Source of the DNA: Mariniflexile fucanivorans
GTDB taxonomy: Bacteria > Bacteroidota > Bacteroidia > Flavobacteriales > Flavobacteriaceae
Length of the DNA: 64,000 bases
NCBI RefSeq assembly: GCF_004341235.1
Contig: NZ_SLUP01000003.1
Coordinates: 372,001-436,000, forward strand
Direction of reading: 5' to 3'
Positions within the stretch are counted from its first letter, which is position 1. Every line of letters starts with the position of its first letter. The position numbers were made by a program, and so were the translations under genes. Positions 43,804 to 52,383 of this stretch are shown here, piece after piece. Under the pieces are notes generated by a model, which was given only the letters and a program-made list of their open reading frames with translations, was not told the DNA's origin and ran no database searches.

Positions 43804-45456
43804 TTAATTCCAAAAAGAAGCATAAAGAGCAGCTACTATAAGCAACACAGCAAATGCACCAATATTGAACAATGGACTCGTTTTAAACGATTCTTTAGTT
43901 ATTATAATCCCTTTTTCATCATCTGCACCTTTATGTTGCATATAACTAACAAGTGCAATTACACCCATTGTTAATAATAATGTATAACCCATTTGGTCCA
44001 TAAACGGGACATCTACAAATATGGATGCTGTAGACCATCCGTTTGGTGCTACTTTAAAATACAAGGCTATTGGAATGGACACCAAAGCTCCTACAATAGC
44101 GGCTTTGTTGGTTGTTTTCTTCCAGAACAATCCTAATATAAACACGGCTAATATACCTGGACTCACAATACCCGTGTACTCTTGTATAAACTGAAACGCT
44201 TGGTCAATGCCTCCTAATAAAGGTGCCATGATACCTCCAATTACTAATGCCACTGCTGCAGATAACCTACCTACATTAACGGTTGCCTTATCACTGGCGT
44301 TTGGGTTTATATATTGTTTGTAAATATCCATGGTAAAAATAGTGGATGTTGAATTTAACATAGATGCCAGTGAAGAAACGATGGCTGCTGCCAAGGCTGC
44401 AAATGCGACCCCTTTCATGCCCGTTGGCAAAAATTGTAATAACCATGGGTAGGCTTTATCGGCCTGTTCCAATGAAGGTAAATTATGTAATGCTGAATCT
44501 CCTAACCGTGCCATAATCTCTGGATCATTGATCATAACATAGGCAGCAATTCCAGGCACTACTACAATTACTGGGATAATTAACTTTAAAAATGCCGCAA
44601 GTAAAATCCCTTTTTGTGATTCCTTTAATGATTTTGCAGCTAAGGTTCTTTGAATGATGTATTGATTGAAACCCCAATAATATAAATTGGCAACCCACAT
44701 ACCGCCAACTAAAACACCGATACCGGGCAACTTATCATAGTATGCGTTGGTTTCATCAAAAATCATAGCAAAGCGTTCTGGGGTAGCTTCATAAACCGTT
44801 TTAATACCTGAGATAACGCCTTCACCACCTGAAACGGTGTTTAATGCGATGTAGGTTGTTACCAATCCTCCTAACACCAAAAATATAACCTGTATGACAT
44901 CGGTCCAGGCTACTGCCGAAAGTCCGCCATATAACGAATAGGCCGCGGCAAATAATGCCAACCCTATAACACCATAAATCATAGGAATCCCCATAATGGT
45001 CTCCAAAGCCAAACTACCTAAGTAAAGTACCGATGCGAGGTTTACAAACACATATAAGGCAATCCAGAATACTGCCAATATTGTTTTTAGATTGGTAGAA
45101 AACCGCTTTTCAACAAACTCCGGTATAGTGTAAAGTCCTTTTTCAATGAAAATGGGCAAAAAGTATTTACCTACTATAATTAAAGTGATGGCAGCCATCC
45201 ATTCATAGGATGCTATAGCAAGCCCTAATGCAAATCCTGAACCGGACATACCAATGAATTGTTCTGCAGAAATGTTCGCTGCAATTAACGATGCCCCAAT
45301 GGCCCACCATGGCAATGATTTACTCGCCAAAAAATAATCCTCAGCGTTTTTTTGATGTCCGTCTTTATCTCTGGAAACCCATAACCCGACCCCTAATATT
45401 AAAACGGCGTAAGCGATGAAAATAAAATAATCCCAGAATTCAAAATGTGTTGTCAT
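43804..45456 (-). CDS. Sodium:solute symporter (SSS/SGLT family)
   Basis: This 550-residue inner-membrane protein has about 14 hydrophobic helices. The N-terminus has DYFLASKSLPWWAIGASLIAANISAEQFIG, the conserved second-helix region of SGLT-type symporters. The later ALAAAIVSSLASMLNSTSTIFTMDIY contains the sodium-site serines and the family signature. It imports a sugar or uronic acid with Na+. The position, just upstream of the second susCD operon and next to PUL enzymes, suggests that it takes up the monosaccharide or unsaturated uronate released in the periplasm. It is a single gene with its own terminator. Substrate is inferred only. Confidence 0.92.
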   Translation of the reverse strand: MTTHFEFWDYFIFIAYAVLILGVGLWVSRDKDGHQKNAEDYFLASKSLPWWAIGASLIAANISAEQFIGMSGSGFALGLAIASYEWMAAITLIIVGKYFLPIFIEKGLYTIPEFVEKRFSTNLKTILAVFWIALYVFVNLASVLYLGSLALETIMGIPMIYGVIGLALFAAAYSLYGGLSAVAWTDVIQVIFLVLGGLVTTYIALNTVSGGEGVISGIKTVYEATPERFAMIFDETNAYYDKLPGIGVLVGGMWVANLYYWGFNQYIIQRTLAAKSLKESQKGILLAAFLKLIIPVIVVVPGIAAYVMINDPEIMARLGDSALHNLPSLEQADKAYPWLLQFLPTGMKGVAFAALAAAIVSSLASMLNSTSTIFTMDIYKQYINPNASDKATVNVGRLSAAVALVIGGIMAPLLGGIDQAFQFIQEYTGIVSPGILAVFILGLFWKKTTNKAAIVGALVSIPIALYFKVAPNGWSTASIFVDVPFMDQMGYTLLLTMGVIALVSYMQHKGADDEKGIIITKESFKTSPLFNIGAFAVLLIVAALYASFWN

Positions 45457-45564
45457 ATTCGTAGTTAGTTTAGTTATGTGGTTAATTTAAATTTTTATTT
45501 ATTAGAATCAGGTTTTTATAAAACACTTTAATTTGCGGTTTCCAAATTTAACATTTTAGACCAT

Positions 45565-45675
45565 CTAAACCTTAATTAATGCTTCTAATTTTTCAAGTTT
45601 TTCTTTTGCTAAATGGTATTGCTGTCTTGCATTTTTATTGAGATTAAGTTTATATATTATATTTCCTAAGACCAT
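45565..45675 (-). CDS. Possible 36-residue small protein
   Basis: A minus-strand ORF reads MVLGNIIYKLNLNKNARQQY and continues with a charged amphipathic helix (HLAKEKLEKLEALIKV). It is preceded by purine-rich sequence. The C-terminal half looks like a real helical segment, and a similar style is seen in short uncharacterised Flavobacteriaceae proteins. I cannot exclude chance. The rest of this 315-bp gap shows only the terminator at 45707-45739 and AT-rich leader of the symporter. Confidence 0.3.
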   Translation of the reverse strand: MVLGNIIYKLNLNKNARQQYHLAKEKLEKLEALIKV

Positions 45676-45706
45676 TTTCCATCTATCTCATCTTTAATAC
45701 CAAATA

Positions 45707-45739
45707 GAAAAGGAGGTTTTTTTTTAAAACCTCCTTTTC
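45707..45739 (-). terminator. Terminator of the DUF6515 gene
   Basis: GAAAAGGAGGTTTT (from 45707) pairs with AAAACCTCCTTTTC (ending 45739), a perfect 14-bp stem. The T-rich arm lies on the 3' side of the minus transcript. It starts 33 bp after the stop codon at 45772. Confidence 0.75.
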
Positions 45740-45771
45740 CTTAACTAAACAATAAACTAATCAAACTATTT

Positions 45772-46359
45772 TTATTCCATATCTATTATACCAACCACCT
45801 CGTAAGCCCTGGTACCATTTACTTGTATTTTTTCATATAATACGTTTGCATATTCGTAATATGTTTGCCCATCAATAACTACTTTTTCATAATCTGCTGG
45901 AAGTTCGTATACGATGGTTCCCATTTCTGGATCTACAACTTCATAAGCATTATTAATTTGAACATAAAAGATGCCTTGAGCATTAAAATAATTGTAATTA
46001 TTATGTCTAACTCTTACAAAATTAGGAGGTAAAGTGTTTATTCTAAATCCAACTTTTGGAGCAATAACAATATATCGACCTCTAGATTGTGTGTAAAACT
46101 TATTATTGGCATAGTAATAATCTTGTCCATTTTGCTTTACAACCGTTCTGTTGGGTAATGCTCTTACTGCAACCACCTTTTTTTGAGGTGTTTTATAAGT
46201 AACCTTTGTACTGGGCACTCGCCTGATAGTAGTAGTTTTTGTAACCGTTGTTGTTCTTGGGGTACTAGTTGTACTACGACGTGTTTGTGCCGAAATTTGT
46301 GTAACACAAGCTATTAGAAATAGCACTGGTACTGCGTATAATTTAATAAATGTTTTCAT
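45772..46359 (-). CDS. DUF6515-like secreted protein
   Basis: This 195-residue protein has a signal peptide (VPVLFLIACVTQISA) and a Ser/Thr/Arg-rich low-complexity linker (residues 25-60). It ends in three short repeats of the form GQDYYYANNKFY, NNYNYFNAQGIFY and GQTYYEYANVLYE, each followed by a strand such as YIVIAPKVG or YEVVDPEMG. This YYY..N.FY pattern is that of DUF6515-type proteins of unknown function in Bacteroidota. It probably sits in the periplasm or envelope. No link with the symporter or the Usp gene is evident. Confidence 0.75.
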   Translation of the reverse strand: MKTFIKLYAVPVLFLIACVTQISAQTRRSTTSTPRTTTVTKTTTIRRVPSTKVTYKTPQKKVVAVRALPNRTVVKQNGQDYYYANNKFYTQSRGRYIVIAPKVGFRINTLPPNFVRVRHNNYNYFNAQGIFYVQINNAYEVVDPEMGTIVYELPADYEKVVIDGQTYYEYANVLYEKIQVNGTRAYEVVGIIDME

Positions 46360-46807
46360 GATTAATAAGATTTTATATTCAACTTTTTCAATACTTTGAC
46401 TTGATTTTATTTGAATAGTTTAAAGATATTTCTATTGTATGTATAAAAAAAGAAGAATAGACCAGTGCCTATAATGTATCTATGGATAGAATGAATTTAT
46501 AGATACAAGAAGACCAGAATACTTATAAATTGAATAAAAGAGGAATAACAAACAATTCGGTAATAATACCTAATAAGTAGTGTCAAACATATTTTTTAAA
46601 TATTCCAAACCTTTTACAGACAACAGTGTATATACAAAAAGTGAATAAATAAATGCTATTGGTTTTTTATGTTTAAGCTTAGTTTATAGATCGCTTAGAC
46701 ACCAATAACTAAAATAGGTTTATTGACCAAGAGATGTTCAATTGGTCAAAAACAAAAAAAAAGGATTTCTAATAAACTATTAAAAGATTAATATTAGCCC
46801 TTAAATA
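46360..46807. other. Intergenic region (448 bp)
   Basis: No gene is seen. TTGACCAA (46723-46730) and TTGGTCAA (46742-46749) form an 8-bp inverted repeat near the 3' end of the Usp gene. The same TTGGTCAA recurs upstream of that gene near 47689-47696. The rest is AT-rich leader of the DUF6515 gene. Confidence 0.4.
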
Positions 46808-47614
46808 CTATTCAATAGGAATTGAAAATAATGGAATGTTTAAACCGGAAGCCATAACCCTAGTTTTGCTTTTATGGATTATAGACTCCCAAAAACCATA
46901 TTTTTTTGGAATCATTACTAATAAATCAGAATTGGATTTTGTAATTTCTTTTTCAATGGCTTCAATTACCGTATTTGATTTTACATTTTTATATAAAATG
47001 GTAACATCTTCCAATTCATTGTTAATCTCATCTTGCGTTAAGGTTTTCAACTCAGTTATTTTTTGTTCAACATAAAAAACGGTAACTTCAGATTTTAGCC
47101 GAATTGCTAGGTCTCGCAATTTCGCCAATGTTTTTAATGGGATGTCTTGTAACAAGTCGCAAGCAAATAGAATATTTTTAATTCCAGTAAATTTAGCCTC
47201 TATAGGAACCGCCAAAACAGGAAAACGCTTCATACTTATTAGGGTTGTAGCAGGATTCCCTAATAAATTTTGTTCTATGGATTTTGATGACATTCCTATA
47301 ACTAAAAAACGACAATTAAATGCTTTCATTAAACGGTCTACTTCCTGATCTAAACTCACATATTTACATTTGTACTCCACTTGAATATCAAACTTCTTTA
47401 TTAAATCTAAAGCCATTTCTTTTAATCGACTTCTATTTTTTTTTATTAAACCTTCTACAAATGTTCCTGATAACCTTGCGGTTGAAGCATGATCGGGTAC
47501 TTGAAAGGCATTAAAAAGAATTAGCTTTGTTTTAAGTTCTTTGGCTAATGATGCAGAATATAATACGGCGTTGTATGATAGATTTGAAAAATTTGTGGCT
47601 ACTAAAATGCTCAT
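46808..47614 (-). CDS. Universal stress protein with two UspA domains
   Basis: This 268-residue cytosolic protein begins with ILVATNFSNLSYNAVLYSASLAKEL, the first UspA beta-strand and helix. The block CRFLVIGMSSKSIEQNLLGNPATTLI is close to the GxxxxG(S/T) nucleotide loop of ATP-binding Usp proteins. A second, shorter domain starts at IKNILFACDLLQDIPLKTL (about residue 155). Tandem Usp proteins respond to starvation or redox stress. It appears monocistronic. A CAAAAATA sequence at 47639-47646 gives a TATTTTTG -7 box on the coding strand. Confidence 0.88.
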   Translation of the reverse strand: MSILVATNFSNLSYNAVLYSASLAKELKTKLILFNAFQVPDHASTARLSGTFVEGLIKKNRSRLKEMALDLIKKFDIQVEYKCKYVSLDQEVDRLMKAFNCRFLVIGMSSKSIEQNLLGNPATTLISMKRFPVLAVPIEAKFTGIKNILFACDLLQDIPLKTLAKLRDLAIRLKSEVTVFYVEQKITELKTLTQDEINNELEDVTILYKNVKSNTVIEAIEKEITKSNSDLLVMIPKKYGFWESIIHKSKTRVMASGLNIPLFSIPIE

Positions 47615-47791
47615 AATTTAATTTGTATGTATTACCATCAAAAATACACGTTTTAGATGAATAAATAGTAGTAAAAACAAGGTTCTTATTGGTCAAAAAA
47701 TGATGTTTTACTAAAAAAACCAGTTTCCTTTCCTATACTTTTAAGGCAATAGCATAAGGGTACTAAATAGAAACCTAAATACTTCAAAACA

Positions 47792-48538
47792 CTAATTTAA
47801 TTCTTGTTTTAGCTTAGTGATTAATATTTTTGTTTTACCACGTAACTTTTTGGCATTATCTAGCTGTAATTGAGTTTGCAATAATCGATCTACAATAATA
47901 TTTTGATATTCCTTATTAGCGAGCAAACCGGCATAGTCCGATTTATTTCCAAATGCTTTAATGCGTTTATATTTTAAATCTTTATCAGGAAGCATGTCTG
48001 CTAAGGAAATATAACTTTCTAAAACAGGTTTTAACCGATTGGTAATTATAGTTCTGATTTTTTGGTCTTGGTCTCTAAATTCCTGAATCCTGTTGGGATA
48101 CATAATTATCAAATCTTTTAATTCTGTACTTTCAATAAATTCGAATTTTGTGGTATTAACAATCGAATTTATAGAGCCATCTAATAAACTCATCTCTTTG
48201 TTATTTATCTTAATAATTGTGTCCCTTGCTCCTTGGGTTATTTCACGCGGATTTTTGCCAACATAATTCAAGGTGTTTTCCAGATAAGTTATGGTTCGTG
48301 GATAATCGTCAATTAAAGAACATAATAAAGTTAAATTCGTATTTAACTCTTCGTTTAAATTATTATATATTTTTTGCTCTATCAGATTGTTTTTGCGAAT
48401 ATCATTCAAATTATTTAATTTATATGCAATGGAAATACTAATTACAATCAGCACTATTTCACCTAAAGCATATATTATATAGGTTTTGAATTTGTGCGAG
48501 ACTATCAAATTTTGTCTCATTCTACGGAACAATCTCAT
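47792..48538 (-). CDS. DUF6090-like membrane protein
   Basis: This 248-residue protein has one N-terminal membrane helix (YIIYALGEIVLIVISISIAY, about 22-41) followed by LNNLNDIRKNN and a long helical, charged region with several LL and RL heptads. The short positively charged start (RLFRRMRQNLI), the GEIxL membrane helix and N-L-N-D after it match the DUF6090 family of uncharacterised Bacteroidota proteins. Function is unknown. Its 5' region holds a CTATACAGA motif (48582-48590) also found upstream of tolC, and it lies next to a LytTR regulator gene. Confidence 0.65.
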   Translation of the reverse strand: MRLFRRMRQNLIVSHKFKTYIIYALGEIVLIVISISIAYKLNNLNDIRKNNLIEQKIYNNLNEELNTNLTLLCSLIDDYPRTITYLENTLNYVGKNPREITQGARDTIIKINNKEMSLLDGSINSIVNTTKFEFIESTELKDLIIMYPNRIQEFRDQDQKIRTIITNRLKPVLESYISLADMLPDKDLKYKRIKAFGNKSDYAGLLANKEYQNIIVDRLLQTQLQLDNAKKLRGKTKILITKLKQELN

Positions 48539-48581
48539 AAATAAATTTTAAAGTGGAGGATAAATTTAATGTGTAACAACC

Positions 48582-48590
48582 CTATACAGA
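48582..48590 (-). promoter_or_regulatory. CTATACA motif upstream of DUF6090-like gene
   Basis: CTATACAGA here matches the motif in the tolC leader (from 55017), the redox operon leader (from 58627) and a close variant before the kelch gene (62210-62216). It may be a LytTR-type regulator site. The role is inferred from recurrence only. Confidence 0.4.
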
Positions 48591-48630
48591 CAGGCTGTAG
48601 ATTAATATGCTAAATGAAAATGTTTAGGAA

Positions 48631-49365
48631 TTACAGGTTTAAAGAATTGGAATTTATATACTCTAAAAATTTGCTTTTATATTGTTCTGAAACCGTGATA
48701 CGCTGCTTGTTGATAATAATTTGACTACGCTCAACAACTTCAACATTTTTAAGCGCGACAATAAAAGAACGATGCACACGCATAAATTTTGTTTCCGGCA
48801 ATTCTTCTTCTAAAGATTTTAAACTCATGAGAGTTAATATAGGTTTTGGATTGTCTTTCAACCATATTTTAATATAATCTTTAAGGCCTTCAAAATAAAG
48901 CACATCTTCTAGTTTAATACGTAGTTGCTTGTATTCGGATTTTACAAAAAGAAATTCTTTTTCCTCTGAAATGATGGTTGGCTTGTTTCCTTTTAACAAC
49001 TCAAACCAAGTTCTGGCTTTGTTGGCAGCCGCTAAAAATTCAGCATAATCAAAAGGTTTCAACAAATAATCTAGCGCTTCAACTTTAAAGCCTTCTAAAG
49101 CATATTGATCGAATGCCGTAGTGAAAATTACGCGAGTTTCTTTTGGTAGCATTTTAGAAAATTCGATACCTGTTAAATCGGGCATTTGTATATCTAGAAA
49201 CAGTAAATCTACAGGTTCATTTTTTATAAATTCCATCGCTTCAATGGCACTATGGCATTTCTTTTTCAGTACTAAAAAAGGTGTTTTTTCAACATAACTT
49301 TCTACTAAATTAAGCGCCATGGGCTCATCGTCTACAATAACACAGTTTATTTTTAAATTACTCAT
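48631..49365 (-). CDS. LytTR-type response regulator (efflux operon)
   Basis: This 244-residue regulator has a receiver domain with the acidic pocket VDDEP (11-15) and phospho-acceptor Asp58 in LLFLDIQMPD, then Lys in LLKPFDY. The C-terminal LytTR DNA-binding domain (about 145-244) includes KLEDVLYFEGLKDYIKIWL and TKFMRVHRSFIVAL. It is the final gene of the TolC-MacAB-kinase operon, 3 bp after the histidine kinase. It is expected to be phosphorylated by that kinase and to control the transport operon or envelope genes. Confidence 0.93.
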   Translation of the reverse strand: MSNLKINCVIVDDEPMALNLVESYVEKTPFLVLKKKCHSAIEAMEFIKNEPVDLLFLDIQMPDLTGIEFSKMLPKETRVIFTTAFDQYALEGFKVEALDYLLKPFDYAEFLAAANKARTWFELLKGNKPTIISEEKEFLFVKSEYKQLRIKLEDVLYFEGLKDYIKIWLKDNPKPILTLMSLKSLEEELPETKFMRVHRSFIVALKNVEVVERSQIIINKQRITVSEQYKSKFLEYINSNSLNL

Positions 49366-49368
49366 AAT

Positions 49369-50406
49369 TTATGCTGTTTCTATTTCTAAATGTACTAAAA
49401 ACCGATCGTCTTTTACAATTGATTTAAAATCGTGCTTATTTGGATAAAGCAATTGTAAACGTTTTTCTAAATTTTGTAAGCCAATACCAGATCCGCTTTT
49501 ATCATCCGACTGTTTAGGGAAATTATCATTTTCAATAGTGAACAATACGGTTTTTTCATTGCATACCATGGTAATATTAATATGGCTTTCCTTAATTGCA
49601 GAAACACCATGTTTAAAGGCATTTTCAATTAATGAAATAAAAAGTAAAGGTGCTATTTTAATTCCTGTTTCATTTGAAGGGAAGTTGTAAGTAACGGTTG
49701 TTTTGTCTGAAACACGCAACTTCATTAAATCGATGTATTTTTTCATAAAATCGATTTCTTTAGAAAGCAGCACCAACTCCAAATTGGTTTCATAAAGCAT
49801 ATAACGCATTAATTTGCTTAAGCTGTGTATGGATGTTTTTGCTTGTTCTGGTGAAATATCGACCAACGAATAAATATTATTAAGCGAATTAAAAAAGAAG
49901 TGCGGTTGCAATTGGTAATGTAAATGTTGCAGCTCTGATTGTAATTTAAAATTAGCAGCTTCTTTACGTTCTGCCTCAGTTTGCACCCAACGTTGTGTTG
50001 ATTTTATGGCTATTGCAAAAAGCACGGGAGCTATATACGATAGCGCTTGTACATAAACAAACAATTGAACCGGAGGTCCTGCGTTAGTACCAGTAACAGG
50101 ACGCTTTCTTACTAATTCTTGAAAAAAGGTGTTTTCAATATATTCCTTTAAAATTAGAAAGAATGCTATCAAGCCCAAATTAATTACTATAAACAGCAGT
50201 GTTTTTTTAGTGAATAGAAACCTATCTATAAACTTGAAATAATTAAGATAAAATATGATGGCATAAAACACTACGGGAATCCAGAAATGAGCAAATATCC
50301 TATTAATATCTTCCTGCCCGTAAGACAAAACGAATGGCATACTAAAAAGCACAAACCATACGAGTAAATGCGAAAGTCCTGTTATGTTTTTGTTTTTATT
50401 CATCAA
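49369..50406 (-). CDS. LytS-type sensor histidine kinase (efflux operon)
   Basis: This 345-residue membrane kinase has four hydrophobic segments in the first 140 residues, and the phospho-acceptor His169 in LQPHFFFNSLNNIYSL. The ATPase is of the HATPase_c_5 type, with PLLFISLIENAFKHGV as the N box and GSGIGLQNLEKRL as the G box. It belongs to the LytS/YehU-like (HPK8) family. It lies 4 bp after the ABC permease and 3 bp before the LytTR regulator. The system likely monitors an envelope signal and regulates the exporter encoded with it. Confidence 0.92.
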   Translation of the reverse strand: MMNKNKNITGLSHLLVWFVLFSMPFVLSYGQEDINRIFAHFWIPVVFYAIIFYLNYFKFIDRFLFTKKTLLFIVINLGLIAFFLILKEYIENTFFQELVRKRPVTGTNAGPPVQLFVYVQALSYIAPVLFAIAIKSTQRWVQTEAERKEAANFKLQSELQHLHYQLQPHFFFNSLNNIYSLVDISPEQAKTSIHSLSKLMRYMLYETNLELVLLSKEIDFMKKYIDLMKLRVSDKTTVTYNFPSNETGIKIAPLLFISLIENAFKHGVSAIKESHINITMVCNEKTVLFTIENDNFPKQSDDKSGSGIGLQNLEKRLQLLYPNKHDFKSIVKDDRFLVHLEIETA

Positions 50407-50410
50407 TTTA

Positions 50411-51631
50411 TTATTCGTAACGCAATGCTGTAATAGGATCTAAGGCAGCTGCTTTTTTTGCAGGATACCATCCAAAAAAGATACCTGTAATTGCACAAAC
50501 CGCAAAAGAAATTAATATAGAATACAACGCAACACTTGTTGGCCAATTTAAGAATTTTTCAATAAAAACTGTTGATGCAAGTCCTAGTATTACACCTAAG
50601 AGTCCACCTGTGATGCTTATTAAAATAGCTTCTATTAAAAACTGCATTAAAATATCCGAACCCTTTCCTCCTACAGCCATTCTTAAACCAATTTCTTTAG
50701 TACGTTCTTTTACTGAAACATACATAATATTCATAATACCAATTCCACCAATTAATAGGGAAATACTGGCTACAGCAACTAATAGAATGGTTAACATTTC
50801 GCTGGTAGAACTAAAGGTTGAAATTAATTCTTCCATAGAACGCACCGTAAAATCATCATCCACATTATCCAATAATTTGTGCTGTGCGCGTAAAATTTCA
50901 GTTACTTGTGTTACTGCTTCTGGGGCATCATCTTCACTCACAGCAGAAGCCATTATTTGATTTAAATAATCGATAGCTAAAATACGTTTTTGAACTGTTG
51001 TAAAAGGTGCAATAACCACATCATCCTGATCTTGACCAAAAGTATTTTCACCTTTTTCTTCTAAAACTCCAATTACTTTAAACGGAATATTATTAAATCG
51101 AATCATTTGTCCTACAGGATCCTGACCATCAGGAAACACATTGTCTACAACTGTTTGACCAATTAACACCACTTTTGAAGCTGAGTGTACTTCGGCATCT
51201 GTAAACATACTTCCACTTTGTAAGCCAACAACTTTAATATTAAGGTAGTCTGGATTTACGCCATAAATAGTACTTGGCCAGTTGTTGGAACCATTGATAA
51301 CTTGTCCGCCACCGTTTACAACAGGTGTTATGTAGCTCAATAATTCAGATTTTTCTTTTATAACATAATAATCATTAAGCGTCAATGTTTGCACATCACC
51401 TCCACTTCCCCTAGCTGGACCTCTATCATCAGCACCAGGTCTAATAGTAATCATGTTTGAACCCATTGCAGAAATAGTTGTTCGTATACTTTCTTTTGAA
51501 CCTTCACCAATTGCTAACATTGCTATTACTGAAGCTACTCCAATAATTATTCCCAACATGGTAAGCAATGTTCTTGTTTTATTAAGAATGATTGCTTTAA
51601 ATGCGATTTTTAATAAATTTAGTAGTCTCAT
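50411..51631 (-). CDS. macB: MacB-type ABC transporter permease (FtsX family)
   Basis: This 406-residue inner-membrane protein starts with a membrane segment (ILNKTRTLLTMLGIIIGVASVIAML), then a periplasmic MacB_PCD domain of about 220 residues (GSNMITIRPGADDRG, DQDDVVIAPFTTV). Three C-terminal helices follow (LLVAVASISLLIGGIGIMNIMYVSVKERTKEIG). The four-helix FtsX arrangement is that of mechanotransmission exporters such as MacB. It pairs with the separate ATP-binding gene 2 bp upstream and with the MacA and TolC genes. The substrate is unknown. Confidence 0.92.
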   Translation of the reverse strand: MRLLNLLKIAFKAIILNKTRTLLTMLGIIIGVASVIAMLAIGEGSKESIRTTISAMGSNMITIRPGADDRGPARGSGGDVQTLTLNDYYVIKEKSELLSYITPVVNGGGQVINGSNNWPSTIYGVNPDYLNIKVVGLQSGSMFTDAEVHSASKVVLIGQTVVDNVFPDGQDPVGQMIRFNNIPFKVIGVLEEKGENTFGQDQDDVVIAPFTTVQKRILAIDYLNQIMASAVSEDDAPEAVTQVTEILRAQHKLLDNVDDDFTVRSMEELISTFSSTSEMLTILLVAVASISLLIGGIGIMNIMYVSVKERTKEIGLRMAVGGKGSDILMQFLIEAILISITGGLLGVILGLASTVFIEKFLNWPTSVALYSILISFAVCAITGIFFGWYPAKKAAALDPITALRYE

Positions 51632-51633
51632 AA

Positions 51634-52377
51634 TTAATCGTCTTGTTTAGGTAATTTGGCTAATTCATCTGCTGCAGATAGTATCTTATTATTTTTATAA
51701 TCTTGCATAATATTTCCATCTTTTAAAACAATCGTTCGATTACTAAATGCCGCAATATCTGGCTCGTGCGTTACAAAAGTGATGGTAATACCTTTTTTGT
51801 TTAGGTCTTGAAACAAAGACATGATTTCGTACGATGTTCTGGTGTCTAAATTTCCAGTAGCTTCATCAGCAAGTATCATAACCGGGTTGTTAACCAACGA
51901 TCTTGCAATGGCGACACGCTGTTGTTGCCCTCCAGATAATTGTGATGGTGTGTGGTCCATTCTATCGGCTAAACCAACCATTTCTAATGCTTTAATGGCG
52001 CGTTCTTTACGTTCTTCCGTTGAAACTTTGCTGTTATATAACAAGGGTAATTCTACGTTTTCCAAAGCCGAAGTTCTAGCCAATAAATTATACGATTGAA
52101 AAATGAACCCAATTTTTTCGTTTCTTATGGTTGCCAATTCATTTCTGCTCAAGTCTTTTACTTTAAGGCTGTCAATTTCGTACGTACCATCAGTTGGTTG
52201 ATCTAAACAACCCAAAATATTTAACAACGTACTTTTACCAGACCCACTAGAACCCATTATGGTAACAAATTCACCTTCTTTAATAGAAAACGAAATGCCT
52301 CTTAACGCATGAACCGTTTCGGTTCCCATAATAAAATCACGTTTTAAGTCTTCTATTTTAATAATTTCTTTACTCAT
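51634..52377 (-). CDS. MacB-type ABC transporter ATP-binding protein
   Basis: This 247-residue ATPase has Walker A GSSGSGKST (about 42-50), the Q loop, the signature LSGGQQQRVAIARSL, Walker B VMILADEAT and a His in VTHEPDIAAFS. The subfamily is that of LolD/MacB-type exporters with small separate ATPase subunits. It is encoded 6 bp after the MacA-like gene and 2 bp before the permease. It powers the FtsX-type permease, while MacA and TolC form the periplasmic and outer-membrane parts. Confidence 0.95.
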   Translation of the reverse strand: MSKEIIKIEDLKRDFIMGTETVHALRGISFSIKEGEFVTIMGSSGSGKSTLLNILGCLDQPTDGTYEIDSLKVKDLSRNELATIRNEKIGFIFQSYNLLARTSALENVELPLLYNSKVSTEERKERAIKALEMVGLADRMDHTPSQLSGGQQQRVAIARSLVNNPVMILADEATGNLDTRTSYEIMSLFQDLNKKGITITFVTHEPDIAAFSNRTIVLKDGNIMQDYKNNKILSAADELAKLPKQDD

Positions 52378-52383
52378 AACTTT

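Noticed and set aside
46723-46749. TTGACCAA/TTGGTCAA repeat as an FNR/CRP-type site
   Set aside because: It lies downstream of the Usp gene and the arm spacing does not fit a CRP/FNR dyad. It is noted only as an inverted repeat.
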